Source: Cervus elaphus (taxonomy: Eukaryota > Chordata > Mammalia > Artiodactyla > Cervidae). Taken from it: a stretch of DNA of 64,000 bases. The position numbers and the translations under genes were made by a program. The notes under the pieces are model-generated. The model did not search any database and had not been told where the DNA came from. It worked only from the letters and a program-made list of their open reading frames with translations. Positions 22,141 to 35,515 of the stretch are shown piece after piece. The number at the start of each line of letters is the position of its first letter. Position 1 is the stretch's first letter. The stretch is taken from contig NC_057832.1 in NCBI RefSeq assembly GCF_910594005.1, positions 97,785,152 through 97,849,151 of the forward strand, given 5' to 3'.

Positions 22141-23397
22141 AAATCTCGGGCCCGAATTCACATGGACTGATTCTACCTTCTTTCCCTTACCCCACACCCT
22201 TGGGTGCAGCAGACCATGACAGATAGCCAGCTGACCTTGATTTGAAGGTTTGAACTGTGAGTGTGGCATCCTAGGGTCTGAGAAGTGCCCCCCACCACCA
22301 CCCCAGCACTCAATTCACGGCACAGGATAAGTCACTAACCTGGGACCAGTTTGTTTCTAAACTGAGGGATGATTTCTGGCCACCTCCCAGGGTTTTGAAA
22401 TCAACTGATACAATGTATATCAAAGTACTTCATAAATTGCCAAGTGCTATAAGAATGCACAGGGAAAAAACAATCGGCCCTACAATTCAAATAGTTTACT
22501 GATGTATTGTGCTTATAAGACTTGGAAGACCTGAAGAAAAAACACTTTTCCATCATACACAGGACTGGTCAGACCTTAACAAGTTATGTGTCCAATGAAT
22601 CAAAAGAAAACTGGAAAGAAGGACGTAAAAGGAAAGTCAGTGGAGATCAACATCTGGCTGGAGAGCTGAAGTTCATAGACACTTGGGGCATCCAAGAGGA
22701 TTATTCTGGAGAAAGTGGTGACAAGATATTCTTCTGTAGGGAGAAGAGGACAAGAGGAAGCCTTCCTAAGTTGTAAGTAGGATATGATGCAGAGCTTCTA
22801 CCACTAACGCTTTTTACCACTGGAAAAGTTGGCCAATAAACAGCCAGAAGACTTCTGTCTACAGATACACCTTTGCCTGGAAAAGTATGTGCCCAGTAAT
22901 TTGCACATACTCCTCTTCAGCCTCACCTACATCTTCCCACTTCTGCACACCTGCTCCCTCCTCCCCCAGACCTGGATCTCCCCTCCCTCAGGGCTGATGT
23001 GTTCTGCAGGTCAAAATCTTAAGACTTGGTTCTCCTGTTACCTTGGCCCTCCCCAGGCAGGGAGCAAATTCATCAACTGGGATCAAAACCTGAAGATGCA
23101 TTACTTGTCATCCCCCAACTGAAACATCTGCATTTTATAAGACTGTTTCCAGGAGATCCACAATTTCTTTACCAAAGAAATGTCTCTAATACGGACACTG
23201 TATCAAGCCAAAGCGGGGAGGGACCCTGAGTCTGGAGCCTCTCAAATCCCTCCCACAGCAACACCCACCACTTGGAAGGCAGGTCCTGGGAGAAGAATGC
23301 ACCATGGCTCAAGGTCCTCAGTCAGGGAGTGAGTTATCACAACTTGAATTCAAGTGCTAAATAGAAATGAAAATCAAAGCAAAGAACTCTCTGAGCT
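22141..23397. other. GRM8 intron 1, unique sequence
   Basis: No repeat or gene signature. The 84-97 codon frames at 22522 and 22829 have no recognisable domain. Confidence 0.5.
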
Positions 23398-23527
23398 AAG
23401 AAAGAAAAGAGGAAGAAGGGAGGGAGGAAAGTGGGAAAGGAAGGGAGAAAGGGAGGGAAGAGGAAAGAAAGAAAAGAAAGGGAGGGAAAGAGGGAGAGAA
23501 GGAAGAAGGAGGGAACGGAAAAAGATG
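23398..23527 (+). repeat. Polypurine (GA/GGAA) tract
   Basis: About 130 bases with almost only A and G on the plus strand, in GGAAGG and GAAAG patterns. Low complexity. Confidence 0.93.
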
Positions 23528-25399
23528 GTTCAAATCTAAATTTCTAAATCTAAATCCAAACCTAAATTTAGCAGACAGAACCCCGCCCCCCTTGGGATGG
23601 AAACATTATAATCCAGCTCATTCTCCATTTACAGCCATTTCTCCCAGAACATCATGGGGTGACGGTGCCCCCACCAGAGCAAACTACATGAGTGAGTCTG
23701 GTGATGTCCAGTCAGGGCCTGTCAAGAAAACATCAGCAGTTACCTGAACCTTAAAACACCAGCCTATTCAACAGGCATGGAGATGTGGCCAGATCTTTGT
23801 TGTGGCTCCAGTTAAGAGATAAGGCCATGCAACCATTTATTTTTAAGACACTGGGTCAGGGTAACCCCACTCTCCAGATGAAAGCAAAGTCCTCTTTCTG
23901 TTGGGCACCCTAACTACAGGAGGAAGAGGATGAGAAAGGAAGTTGGAGGGGGAAAAAATCATTGCTGCCATATGCACATGGGTACAATGTCCTGTGTCTC
24001 ACGCCCTGAAGACAGCGGAACAGTTCTTCCCCAATGACTGGCATGAGATGTTGCCAATGTGAATGTCAGCGGGTTGTTTGCTGCACAAATACCAATTAAA
24101 CAAACCCCACAGCAGCTGCAACCTGCCCAGCCAACTCTGAAAAGAGCACATCTCTCCAGACCTCTAACTTTCTCCTGCACTCCCTGGAACCCAACTCTTC
24201 CTTTTATTATTGCTTTTAGCGTTAGATGTTTTTAGAATTATTCAAGTAGTAATAGTTTGTAAAAAGAGCAGGAGGGCAGAACTAGTTAGCACCAACCAAA
24301 CAGAACAAATGGAGCCTAAATAACAGTAAAGAGCTGTGTTCTCAGCATCTTTTTCTTTATTCTAGATAAATCCTCTGCTGGGAGCCTCCTCTTATCTATT
24401 CCTCCCCAAATCCCTGGTTTAAAAGCAAGATTTCTTTGTCTTTATCCCAAGTATGATACAACCTGTACGTTGACTCTGAAATAAGAAAACTGCATTAAAA
24501 AAAAAAAAATCTTACTTCATTTTCCCCGATGGGTAAGGCTTTTCTCTTCAAAATCATCAAACCACATATTTTCAAGAACCAGGCAAAGAATTTCATACAG
24601 CTGATTCTGTCTCCGACAGAGATCTTTCAGGGCATTAGTCACAAGCAAGTGACCGAGGTAAACTAAAGTGGTTTCTGTAGCCATTTGCAATTATTGACAA
24701 ACAATTTCATAACGGAAAATGGAAATTACAGTCAAGTGCAATAAGCTGTTTATCCAAGATCTACCTGCTGGTGGCTCTTTTTCTTTTTATTTTTTTCTTT
24801 CAAGCGAAACAGCAGCTATCATCGGAATGCATTTCTCCCATTTAAGATGTGTCTTATCAGTATCTCCACCACCAACCCGGTTTTCCAGTTCGTCTGTTGG
24901 CAGGATTTGTATTCAACCGCGGTGGTGGCCGAGACGGTAGCTTATTCTTGGGTGTTTGCGAGACTCCCACGCCGTCAGGTCTATGGGAAGGGATCACCCC
25001 CAAATGGCAAATAGGGCATTTACTCCTCCTCCAGCAGGACTCGCCTCGGGGTCTGAGGATTTGGGGCTTCTGCAGCTGGCGGGTGGGTCTATTTTCATCC
25101 CCACCCTCCTGGGCGCGCACATACTCTCTGATCCTGGGCTCCGCAATTGGGGCCACCGGGGAAACAATTCTTCAGGGCAGCCTGGAGGGCGGGGGTGTGG
25201 GGGTGGGGTCTTGCGCAGTTGGGTCACTCGCACACCCTTCTGCATTTCATTTGCACCAAGGGAGCGTGTTCCACAGACGTTGGGGGTGGAAGAGAGGGGG
25301 TCTGTTATATTTTCACCAACTGGACGAACCTCAAGGGATCTCTGAGCTGTTTGGCTAAGCAGCTGGGCTTGCTCTACGGTGAGGCTCAGAGGGTTCTCC
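23528..25399. other. GRM8 intron 1 running into the CpG island shore
   Basis: AT-rich until about 24.9 kb, then GC content climbs. No gene recognised. Confidence 0.5.
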
Positions 25400-28230
25400 A
25401 CCTCTGCCGAGATTTCAGCCCGCAGCCACTCACCCCGCCCCCGCTCCCCTCTTCCCTGCCGCATCTTCCTTTTTCTTCTCAGTTCCTTCGACTGTTGAAC
25501 CCAGGCTCCGGGTAGAGCCAGGGCCTTAGGAGAACTACCCGGTTCCTCTGGCTTTCCCGCGCCGCCGGGGTATTGCGGCGCCGCCCCAGTCCCCCGCGCG
25601 CCTGGGGATCTAGGTGCCGCGCGCGACCCGGCAGGGAGCGCCTCCGCCCCCGCCGCACCTGACACTGGAGTACCCACGCCCCGAGCGGGTCGGCGCCAAA
25701 CTGGGGCCACGCTGGCCGCAGGTGCTTCGGAGGAGCTGTTGGGCGCCTTGCCTTTGCTTTTTAAACTCAAGATCCCTGAGACCATTCCTTCCGCCTCCCC
25801 CCCCCCGCCCCCCGCCATCCCCAGTAGGACACTGAACTCCACTGTTTTCCCCGAAAGCCGCAAAAGCGGGTGGGGTGGGGGGAGACCCAGTCTAGCAGGG
25901 CTAACTCAGTGAATGCAAACTCGAGGCAGACATATCCTATGTCGCGATGTGGGGTCCCGCGAACGCCTCAAGTACCCGGCTTCTCCCGCGACCCCCCATC
26001 TTCCCTAGATCCTGGTTAGCTTCATCCAGCCCCACGCTCAAGAAGGCGGGGGGCTGGGGTTACCCCAACTCATCCTGGAAGCCTGTAACTTCGGAAATCC
26101 CTCCCGTTACATTCGCCGAACGGAGGTACCTCGTCATCTCGGCGGGGCAAGTCCGGATTCCGCCAGGGGTAGGTCCGGGAGGTCACCCGGGCAGGCAGTC
26201 CGAGGAAGAACGCTTTACAATCCTGCTGCCGCGCGCCCCATCCGAGCACTCTAGGCGCGCCTGCCCCTTTCCTCACCCTTCAGTCTCCCATTCGCCGACT
26301 AAACTTTTGGGGGACCGCATCTCCAAGCCTCGGGAGTTCCATGCTAAAGCCTCCCTCTTCCGAACCTCTTCACTGGAATGTAATCACGGGAAGATAAGAG
26401 GGGTGGCTGCCTTGTTCTTTGCAACGTAAAATCAACAGACACCCAATCAAGCTCCAATGCCCGGCCAGCCCCTCGCCCCCTGGTGCCCACTCTCCCTCGC
26501 CTCCCCCCCATTCCCGTCACCTCCGCCCACTAGTTCTCTCCCAGACTCCGGGTGCGCGAGGCCATCTACTTGGACGCCGGAAAAGCAGATCACTAAAGTG
26601 ATCTGAAAGAGACGGTGCACCTGCCTGGCCACTGGATGGTTTAGGGGAAGAAAACGTTAAGAGGAATAAAAACGGAGCAATTTTCTCTTTTTCCGCAAGC
26701 ACAGCCTTTGGGGAGAGTTCAGGGGTGGGGGGCTTTTTTTTTTTTTTCTTCCTGTGGTTGGGCACTTGCTTTCCTCTTTTCCTTCCACTGCTCGGCGAGT
26801 CTTACCCTGCTCCCCGCAGAGGGCGCGGTGAGAAAGCCCGCTGGGGGCCCGCCGCTCCATGTCAGCGCCGCCGCCGCGCTAGGCGAGCACCGCGGCCGCA
26901 CTTGTAGCTGGTCTCGGGGCTGAGGGGGCTGAGCTGGCCCTGCCCGCGCCAAGTCTCTTCCATGTGAATAACAAATACTCCCACCGGCGGCCGCGATTGG
27001 TCTGCGCGCCGCGCCTCCCGATCCTCCGCCCGCGGCCATTCACCCCGCGCGGAGCCGCGGCCGGGATCGCGCCCGGGATCGCCAATCGCTTCGCGCCAAC
27101 CAGTCACCTCGGGAAGCGGGAGGAGGAACTCCGGGGGGCGGGAGACCCTGGATTTCGGTGTCTCGGAGCTGCCCGGGTGCGGGCAGGGACAGGGTCACTC
27201 AGCCGGCGGATTCCCTCCCCGCGCTACATCATCTCAGTCCTCAGCGATGCGGGGAACAGAAATGTCAATAGTTCTGATTTTTAAAAATCACCCCATCCGC
27301 CCCGCCCCCAACAAAAAAGGGAGGACCCAAAGACGCGGGGCGGGGCGGGGGAGGGGGAGGATAGTGGCGGGGAGGGTAGGAAGAAGTGCGGGCGGCTGGA
27401 AGGAGGAATATGGCTGTGAAGGAGCTGAGTGCCTCCGAATACCAGAGTAGCCCGGGACCCGCGCGGTAAGAGCCGCACCAAGGCCACCCGGAGCCCGAAG
27501 TCGGGACCGCGAGCCCGGGGCTCGCCTTCATCAACGCCGCTCCGAAAAGGGTCCCAGTGAAGAATACACGGTAGACGGCACCTGTCCCGCCCCACGCTTT
27601 CCTGTCGGGGATGCTCAAAGTAAAGCCTCCAGCCGCGCGCTTCCCCTGCAAAGTTTGCTCGCGCCGCGCTGCCGCTCAGCCATTTGTCCTGCCCGGCGGC
27701 TCGGGCGATCATCTCCCTGCCCTTGACTCCCACGGCGCAGTCTATCGAGCCCCCGCAGCCCAAGCCCGGACGCAAGACCCGCCGGCTGCCGGCCCTGCGC
27801 GTAAGGGGGTGCGGGCCGGCACGATGGCCGACGTCTTATTGAGGTGATTCTAGCAGCCGCAGATGCGGGGCTGGAAAATCCTGGAGACCCGCGCCCGCAG
27901 CTCCTGGGTTCCCGAGGGGAAATCGGGAGTCCCTTCGCCTCCAGCCGATGCAAGGCCACCGGACTCTACGACCACGGCCCAGCGGCCCTCCCGCATGAGT
28001 TACCGCCCAGGCACCCCGCACCTGTTTGGAAAAAGAAGAGAGAGAGCCCCCTCGCCGCCCAGCGCCTGGGGGAGCTGCGGCCCGCCCGACCTTGTGTTGG
28101 TGAGAAAGTTCCATCTAGAGGCGGCGGCGCGCAACTGCAGCCCGCGCCCCAGGCCCGACCTCCTGCCCTGGCCGCCGAGTGAGCCCAGGACAGAGCGCCT
28201 CTTCGCCCCACCGCCCAGATGGCGTGGGAA
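25400..28230 (-). promoter_or_regulatory. GRM8: CpG island, probable GRM8 promoter and non-coding first exon
   Basis: A block of about 2.8 kb with dense CpG in an otherwise AT-rich, CpG-poor window; edges set by eye. It contains the GC-box run GGGGCGGGGCGGGG at 27335-27349, an inverted CCAAT at 26996-27000, a CCAAT at 27082-27086 and two GCGGCCGC (NotI) sites near 26893 and 26988. No TATA box stands out. It lies 9-12 kb upstream of the GRM8 start exon on the same strand, which fits the GRM8 layout with a non-coding first exon. Candidate minus-strand donors are GCAGG|gtaaga (gt starts at 26805) and GCGGG|gtgagt (gt starts at 25433), and I cannot choose between them. Several long open frames here, such as 24994-25863 minus, are expected from GC-rich DNA. 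Divergent transcription from the other strand is possible. Confidence 0.75.
26813..26825 (+). promoter_or_regulatory. Candidate CTCF site inside the CpG island
   Basis: CCCGCAGAGGGCG matches the CTCF core CCASYAGRKGGCR at 12 of 13 positions. This is a motif match only; occupancy is unknown. Confidence 0.4.
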
Positions 28231-29155
28231 CGTGAAGGAGAAAGGAACAGCCAGCGGAGGATGGGGAGGATGGAGGAGGGGAGGACAGGCCCGGTGCTAG
28301 GCAGGTCCTCTCTCCCCATTCGGCATCTCTGCAATGAATTACACCCTTCAAAGCATGATGAACTTCGTAAGCATGATGACAGGTATCTTGCATTAATCTC
28401 TGTATATTGCTTATCCTGTGTGGGCTTCTTTGGCTGTCCCATCAACTGTCAGGTGATCAAAATTATTAAGTCCACTTTACAGGTGAAGAAGGAAACCGAG
28501 GCTTAGAGACACAGCTGGAAAGCCCTCGAGCCAGAAATCAGAGCTGCCCGGCTTCCAAGCCCCATACACACTTCTCATCTGGGGCTGTTGCTTTTCCCAA
28601 GGCTGGCATTAACGTACCGAGTTTCCTCTTTCATAAAGCCACACTCACCCTTTGTCACTTAGAAAAATCTACAGGTTTCCAGCTCAGCAGACCTCTTCTC
28701 CCTTCATTTCCATCTCTTCCCGTTCCTTTACCTTTTCTCTCCCATCCCATGAGGGACTGTTCAGACATAGAATCATCCACCTGGTGGGAGGATGGAGAAT
28801 TTGGAGAGAGAAAATGGGCTGGATCCCCTGTCCTCAAGTTTCTGCCCGGGGAGTCCTCAATTCACTGTGAATGCACAGCATAGCCTTGAAGGGAGTGACC
28901 AGCAGACAGTGCAGCCTGGGGCAGTGCAGAGAGAAGCCTTCATTGATACAGAGATGGGGCTGGGAGGGCTCATGGGCCACATGTCTGAACATGAAGTTTG
29001 GGGGACTTTCTTACCCACTGAAAGGGCTCCCTCCTCCCCCAGGTGTGGGAAGGTAAACTCAGAAGCCTGATTCCATAGTCAACAGCCGACCCCACCCCAC
29101 ACTGTAGACTGGCGGTATCTGTCTCAGCTTTACTATGTGAGCATTAATATGTTTT
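28231..29155. other. Upstream flank of the CpG island
   Basis: Unique sequence with an MIR-like remnant near 28455-28530 (ccactttacaggtgaagaag). No further exon recognised. Confidence 0.45.
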
Positions 29156-29179
29156 GGGGGGGGGGGGGGGGGGGGGGGG
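29156..29179 (+). repeat. Poly(G) run of 24
   Basis: Twenty-four consecutive G residues. Long G homopolymers are rare in mammalian DNA and hard to sequence, so the length may be inexact. Confidence 0.85.
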
Positions 29180-29561
29180 AGAGATGAAGGGGAAGACAGG
29201 CAGAGTCAGCCCAAAGGTCCCTGTGCCCACAGGGCTACTGACTGCACGGTAGCCTTCAGGATCTGCTAGAGACCAGCCATGGGGCCAGCAGGGCTATTGC
29301 CCAGGTGAGCACAGAGGGCAGCACCCTGGCAATCTGGTGGGCCCGTGTCAGAAACAAGGACAGCACAGCTGGTTGTGGTTTTGGAGGGCTGGCCAAGCAG
29401 AGTGAGCTGCTCAGGGAGAAATGCCTAACGAGGCTGCTTTTCTTCTTCCTCTATTGATCACTGCCTGTGGAGAACTGGTGCCCTGCACACAGGCACGTCA
29501 CGGCCTTTTCTGGTGCAGCCCTCTGAGAGATGAGCAGAATTGACCTCTCCAGGGAAAGTAT

Positions 29562-29770
29562 TGGGTTTCCCTGCTTGCTCAGATGGTAAAGAATCTGCCT
29601 GCAATGCAAGAGACCTAGGTTTGATCCCTGGGTCAGGAAGACCCCCCTGGAGAAGGATATGGCAACCCACCCCAGTATTCTTGCCTGCAGAATCCCATGG
29701 ACGGAGGAGCCTGGCGAGCTACAGTTCATGCCATCACAGAGTCAGACACAACTGAGCAACTGACAGATAC
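29562..29770 (+). mobile_element. Bov-tA SINE
   Basis: Forward full-length copy with probable target duplication (agggaaagtat at 29551-29561, aggggaaaatat at 29771-29782). Confidence 0.92.
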
Positions 29771-29782
29771 AGGGGAAAATAT

Positions 29783-30572
29783 AATTCTGATGTTCAGTTC
29801 TGCATCCTCTTCAACTCTCAAAAGTCAGAACAGGGCTATCATCCCAATCCTACATGAAATCTGGTCCATAGAGAACAGATTCCTTCTACATATCTCAGAG
29901 TGTTTCTAGTGACTTTATCTGGTGGCCCCTGAGCAAGTGACAAGTTATACACAGGTTAGAATCCAGCCAGACTGATAGCAACATCAGGGTACAGGAAGAG
30001 AGACCGTCTCCAGGAGTCACTGGTCCCTGTCAGTGACAGTCACATGGAAAAGGCAGTTGGCAGTCCCACCCAGAATCATCCTGCTCCCATCCTATGGCTC
30101 CTCTCCCCTTTTGCTGCCGCGCACGTCAGCAGCTCATCCCGGAACCACCAGCCTGGTCCCATCTTGGACTACCACACCACAGTAGGAAATGTGTCTTTGG
30201 AAAGTGTCTGACCTCGTCATCCATCCCACCCCCAAATATTTATGCCAGCCAAATCTATTTCCTGATAGTTAATCCTCCAAGAAGACTTGTCTATAATCTC
30301 CTCATTTTTCCATTGATTTAAAACGTGAAAAACTGCCCATGTGTTAGAAAATGCAAAAAACAATGCCATATGTTTGGGGTCCATTTAACTCAAGCTGTGA
30401 TATGTATTTCACACATGGAGATTTATGCCACAATTCCTGCTTTGGGGTAATCACTGAGACTCAGAACCTTGCAGGCTACTCACCCAGGAGGAATATTGAT
30501 GGCAGGAAGCTCCCACATGGGACAAAGCTGACAGAGCAAAGTGGGAATAAAATTTATTTCTTCTGGAAACTC

Positions 30573-30576
<4 letters not shown>
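29783..30576. other. Unique intergenic sequence
   Basis: Nothing recognised. Confidence 0.5.
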
Positions 30577-30613
<37 letters not shown>

Positions 30614-30616
30614 TTT
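30577..30616 (+). repeat. (TA)n followed by T12
   Basis: Fourteen TA units then a T run. Confidence 0.93.
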
Positions 30617-30904
30617 AACTAGACCATCTGCAAGTGGTGGTAAGTGTACCAATGTGGATTTTGCTCAGTTCATGAAAGCCCTGGCTCCTGGAAGCAAGAT
30701 TAGACATATGAGACTGACAGACAGGGCCAGTGAAGTTCAAGTGTGCCCCTCTGCATACTATCAGTCCACCCCTACATGCAGGAGCCATGGAAGAGATCTC
30801 CTGAGAGGGGACTGATGACATTGTGTACATGCATCCCTGCTGGCTTCAGCTGGGCTTATCCAGAAGCACAACCTGAGATTCAAGGGCAGGCAGTTTATTT
30901 AAGA

Positions 30905-31020
30905 AGGGGCTTTCCTAGTAGCTCAGATGGTAAAGAATCTGCCTGCAATGTAGAAGACCTGGGTTCAATCTCTGGGTCAGGAAGAGCCCCTAGAGAAGGG
31001 AATGGCAACTCACTCCAGTA
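30905..31020 (+). mobile_element. Bov-tA SINE lacking its 3' part
   Basis: Carries the tRNA-like head and stops at actccagta. It is flanked by agtttatttaag on both sides (about 30892-30903 and 31022-31033), although the tail normally needed for retroposition is missing. Confidence 0.85.
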
Positions 31021-31046
31021 TAGTTTATTTAAGAGGTAAAGGAAAG

Positions 31047-31218
31047 GAACTTCCCCAGTGGCCTGTGGTTAAGACTTTGCCTCCCAATGCAGGGGATGTG
31101 GGTTTGATTCCTGGTTGGGGAGCTAAGATCCCATGTGCCTCTTAGCCAAAAAACAGAAGCAATATTGTAACAGATTCAATACTCTTCTAAAAAATGATCC
31201 TCCTTAAAAAAAAAAAAG
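31047..31218 (+). mobile_element. CHR-1-like tRNA-Glu SINE
   Basis: Forward copy: aacttccccagtggcctgtg, then gggagctaagatcccatgtg and ccaaaaaacagaagcaa, with a poly(A)-GA tail. Confidence 0.78.
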
Positions 31219-32948
<1,730 letters not shown>

Positions 32949-33159
32949 AGAAAGTGAAGTTGCTCAGTCATGTCCAACTCTCTGTGACCCCGTGGACTGT
33001 AGTCTGCCAGGTTCTTCTGTCCATGGGGATTCTCCAGGCAAGAATACTGGAGTGGGTTGCCTTGCCCTCCTCCAGGGATCTTCCAAACTCAGGGATCAAA
33101 CCCAGGTCTCCCACACTACAGGCGGATTCTTTACCATCTGAGCCACCAGGGAAGCCCTA
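32949..33159 (-). mobile_element. Bov-tA SINE
   Basis: Reverse full-length copy from agtgaagttgctcagtcatg to gagccaccagggaagccc. Confidence 0.93.
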
Positions 33160-33384
33160 GTACATGGGGGCTTTCGGAGCTTTAATCATGCGTGTCTGTA
33201 GCTTGTCAGGCACTCAGAGCATTTGTTACACAAGGAAAAGCATCCTCCACTTGTAAAACACTCTTCAACTGACAGAGAATTAGATATTGTTGCATTGAAA
33301 AAGGAAAAATATAAGGGTGTGAGGAAGAGAATCAACAATAGGCAGGGATTTCAGTGCCTTTTAATAGCTTTTTTTTTTTTTTTT

Positions 33385-34628
33385 TGTATTGTGAATTGCA
33401 CTCATTTCACATGCTAGCAAAGTAATACTTGAAATTCTCCAACTTAGGTTTCAGCAGTACATGAACTAAGAACTTCCAGATGTTCAAGCTGGATTTAGAA
33501 AAGGCAGAGGAACCAGAGAGGAAATTGCCAACATCCACTGGATCATAGAAAAAGCAAGAGAGTTCCAGAAAAACATCTACTTCTGCTTTATTGATCATAC
33601 CCAAAGCCTTTGACTGTGTAGATCACAACAAACTGTGGAAAATTCTTAAAGAGATGGGAATACCAGACCACTTTACCTGCCTCCTGCAAAACCTGTATGC
33701 AGGTCAAGAAGCAACAGTTAGAACTGGACATGGAACAACAGACTGGTTCCAAATTAGGAAAGGAGTACATCAAGGCTGTATATTGTCACCCTGCTTATTT
33801 AACTTATATGCAGAGTACATCATGAGAAATACTGGTCTGGATAAAGCACAAGCTGGAATCAAGATTGCTGGGAGAAATATCAATAATCTCAGATATGCAG
33901 ATGACACCACTCTGATGGCAGAAAACTAAGAGAAACTAAAGAACCTCTTGATGAAGGTGAAAGAAGAGAGTGAAAAAGCTGGCTTAAAACTCAACATTCA
34001 GAAAACTAAGATCATGGCATCTGATCCCATCACTTCATGGCAAATAGATGGGGAAACAATGGAGGCAGTGAAGGACTTTACTTTCTTGGCCTCCAAAATC
34101 ACTGCAGATGTTGACAGCTGCCAGGAAATTAAAAGATGCTTGCTCCTTGGAAGAAAAGCTATGACAAACCTAGACAGCATGTTAAAAAGCAGAGACATTA
34201 CTTTGCCAACACAGGTCCGTCTAGTCAAAGCTATGGTTTTTCCAGTATTCATGTATGGATGGATGTGAGAGTTGGACCATAAAGAAGGCTGAGTGCCAAA
34301 GAACTGATGCTTTTGAACTGTGGTATTGGAGAAGGCTCTTAAGAGTCCTTGAACTGCAAGGAGATCAAACCAGTCAACCCTAAAGGAAATCAATCCTAAA
34401 TACTTGTTGGAAGGACTGATGCTGAAGCCGGAGCTTCAATACTTTGACCACCTGATGCTAGGAAAGATTGAGGGCAGGAGGAGAAGGGGACAACAGAGGA
34501 TGAGATGGTTGGATGGCATCACTGACTCAATGGACAGGAGTTTGAGCAAGCTCTAGGAGATGGTGAAGGAAGCTGCAGTCCATGGAATCACAAGGAGTTG
34601 GACACCACTGAGCGACTGAACAACAGCA
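33385..34628 (+). mobile_element. BovB (RTE) LINE, 5'-truncated, 1.2 kb
   Basis: Starts in the RT fingers region (ttgcactcatttcacatgct) and keeps the motif AFDCVDHNKLW, the catalytic YADDTT at 33894-33911 and the C-terminal RT part to the 3' end gagcgactgaacaac. Stops and shifts (TAA at 33927, a tandem gatg at 34257-34265, deletions near 34460 and 34570) make it non-functional. A T-run (33369-33385) lies directly at its 5' junction. Confidence 0.94.
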
Positions 34629-34639
34629 GTAGTTGGTGT

Positions 34640-35515
34640 ATATTATATTGTAAAGATCTTTAAAGATTATATTCCACTTCCTATAAAACATTGGCTATAT
34701 GCCCCATGTTGTACACTATATCCTTATAGCTTATTTTAGACTTAATGTTTTGTACCTCTTAATCCCCTGCCCCTATATTGCCCCTCCCTGCTTCCCTCTC
34801 TCCCACTGGGAACCACTAGTTTGTTCTCGGTATCTTTGGGTCAGCTTCTTTTTTGTTATATTCACTACCATGTGACCCAGCAATCACATCCCTGGGTATA
34901 TATCTGAAAGAAACAAAAACACTAATTTGAAATGCTACATGCACCCCAGTGTTCATAGCAACAGTATTTATAGTAGCCAAGATATGGAGACAACCTAAAG
35001 GTTAATAAACAGATGAAAGGAGGAAGAAGATGTTTTATATGTGTGTGTATGTGTGTCTTTTGGGTCTTTGCGTGTGTGCTTGGTCTTGTCTGACTCTTTG
35101 CCACCCCGTGGACGGTAGCCCTCTAGGCTCCTCTGTCCATGGGCTTTTCCTGGCAAAAACACTGGAGTGGGATGCCATTTCCTACTCCAGGGGATCTTCC
35201 CAACTCAGGGATGGAACCTAGGTCTCCTGTGCCTCCTGCATTGGCAGGCAGATCCTTTACCACTAGCGTCACCTGGGAGGTCCGTGTACATATATGTACA
35301 CACACTATAGAGTACTATGCATCCATTAAAAAGAATGTAATTTTGCCAATTGCAGCAACATGGATGGGCTTGGAGGGTATTATGCTCAGTGAAATCAGCA
35401 GGACTAAGACAGATACTGTATGATGTCACTTATCTGTGGAGTCTAAAAAATACAGCAAGCTAGGGAATATAACAAAAAAGAAGCAGACTAGTGGTTACAG
35501 CTTTCATTTTATTCT
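34640..35515 (+). mobile_element. L1 3' region interrupted by a Bov-tA
   Basis: L1 3' UTR-type sequence: ctaccatgtgacccagcaat before the SINE, then agcaacatggatgggcttgg, actgtatgatgtcacttatc and aacaaaaaagaagcagacta after it. An older L1 copy. Confidence 0.85.
35069..35284 (-). mobile_element. Bov-tA SINE inside L1
   Basis: Reverse copy from gtgtgcttggtcttgtctga to gtcacctgggaggtccg. Confidence 0.92.

Noticed and set aside
26857..26880. REST/RE1 silencer site in the CpG island
   Set aside because: Only the right half (cagcgcc) is present. The left half-site is missing.
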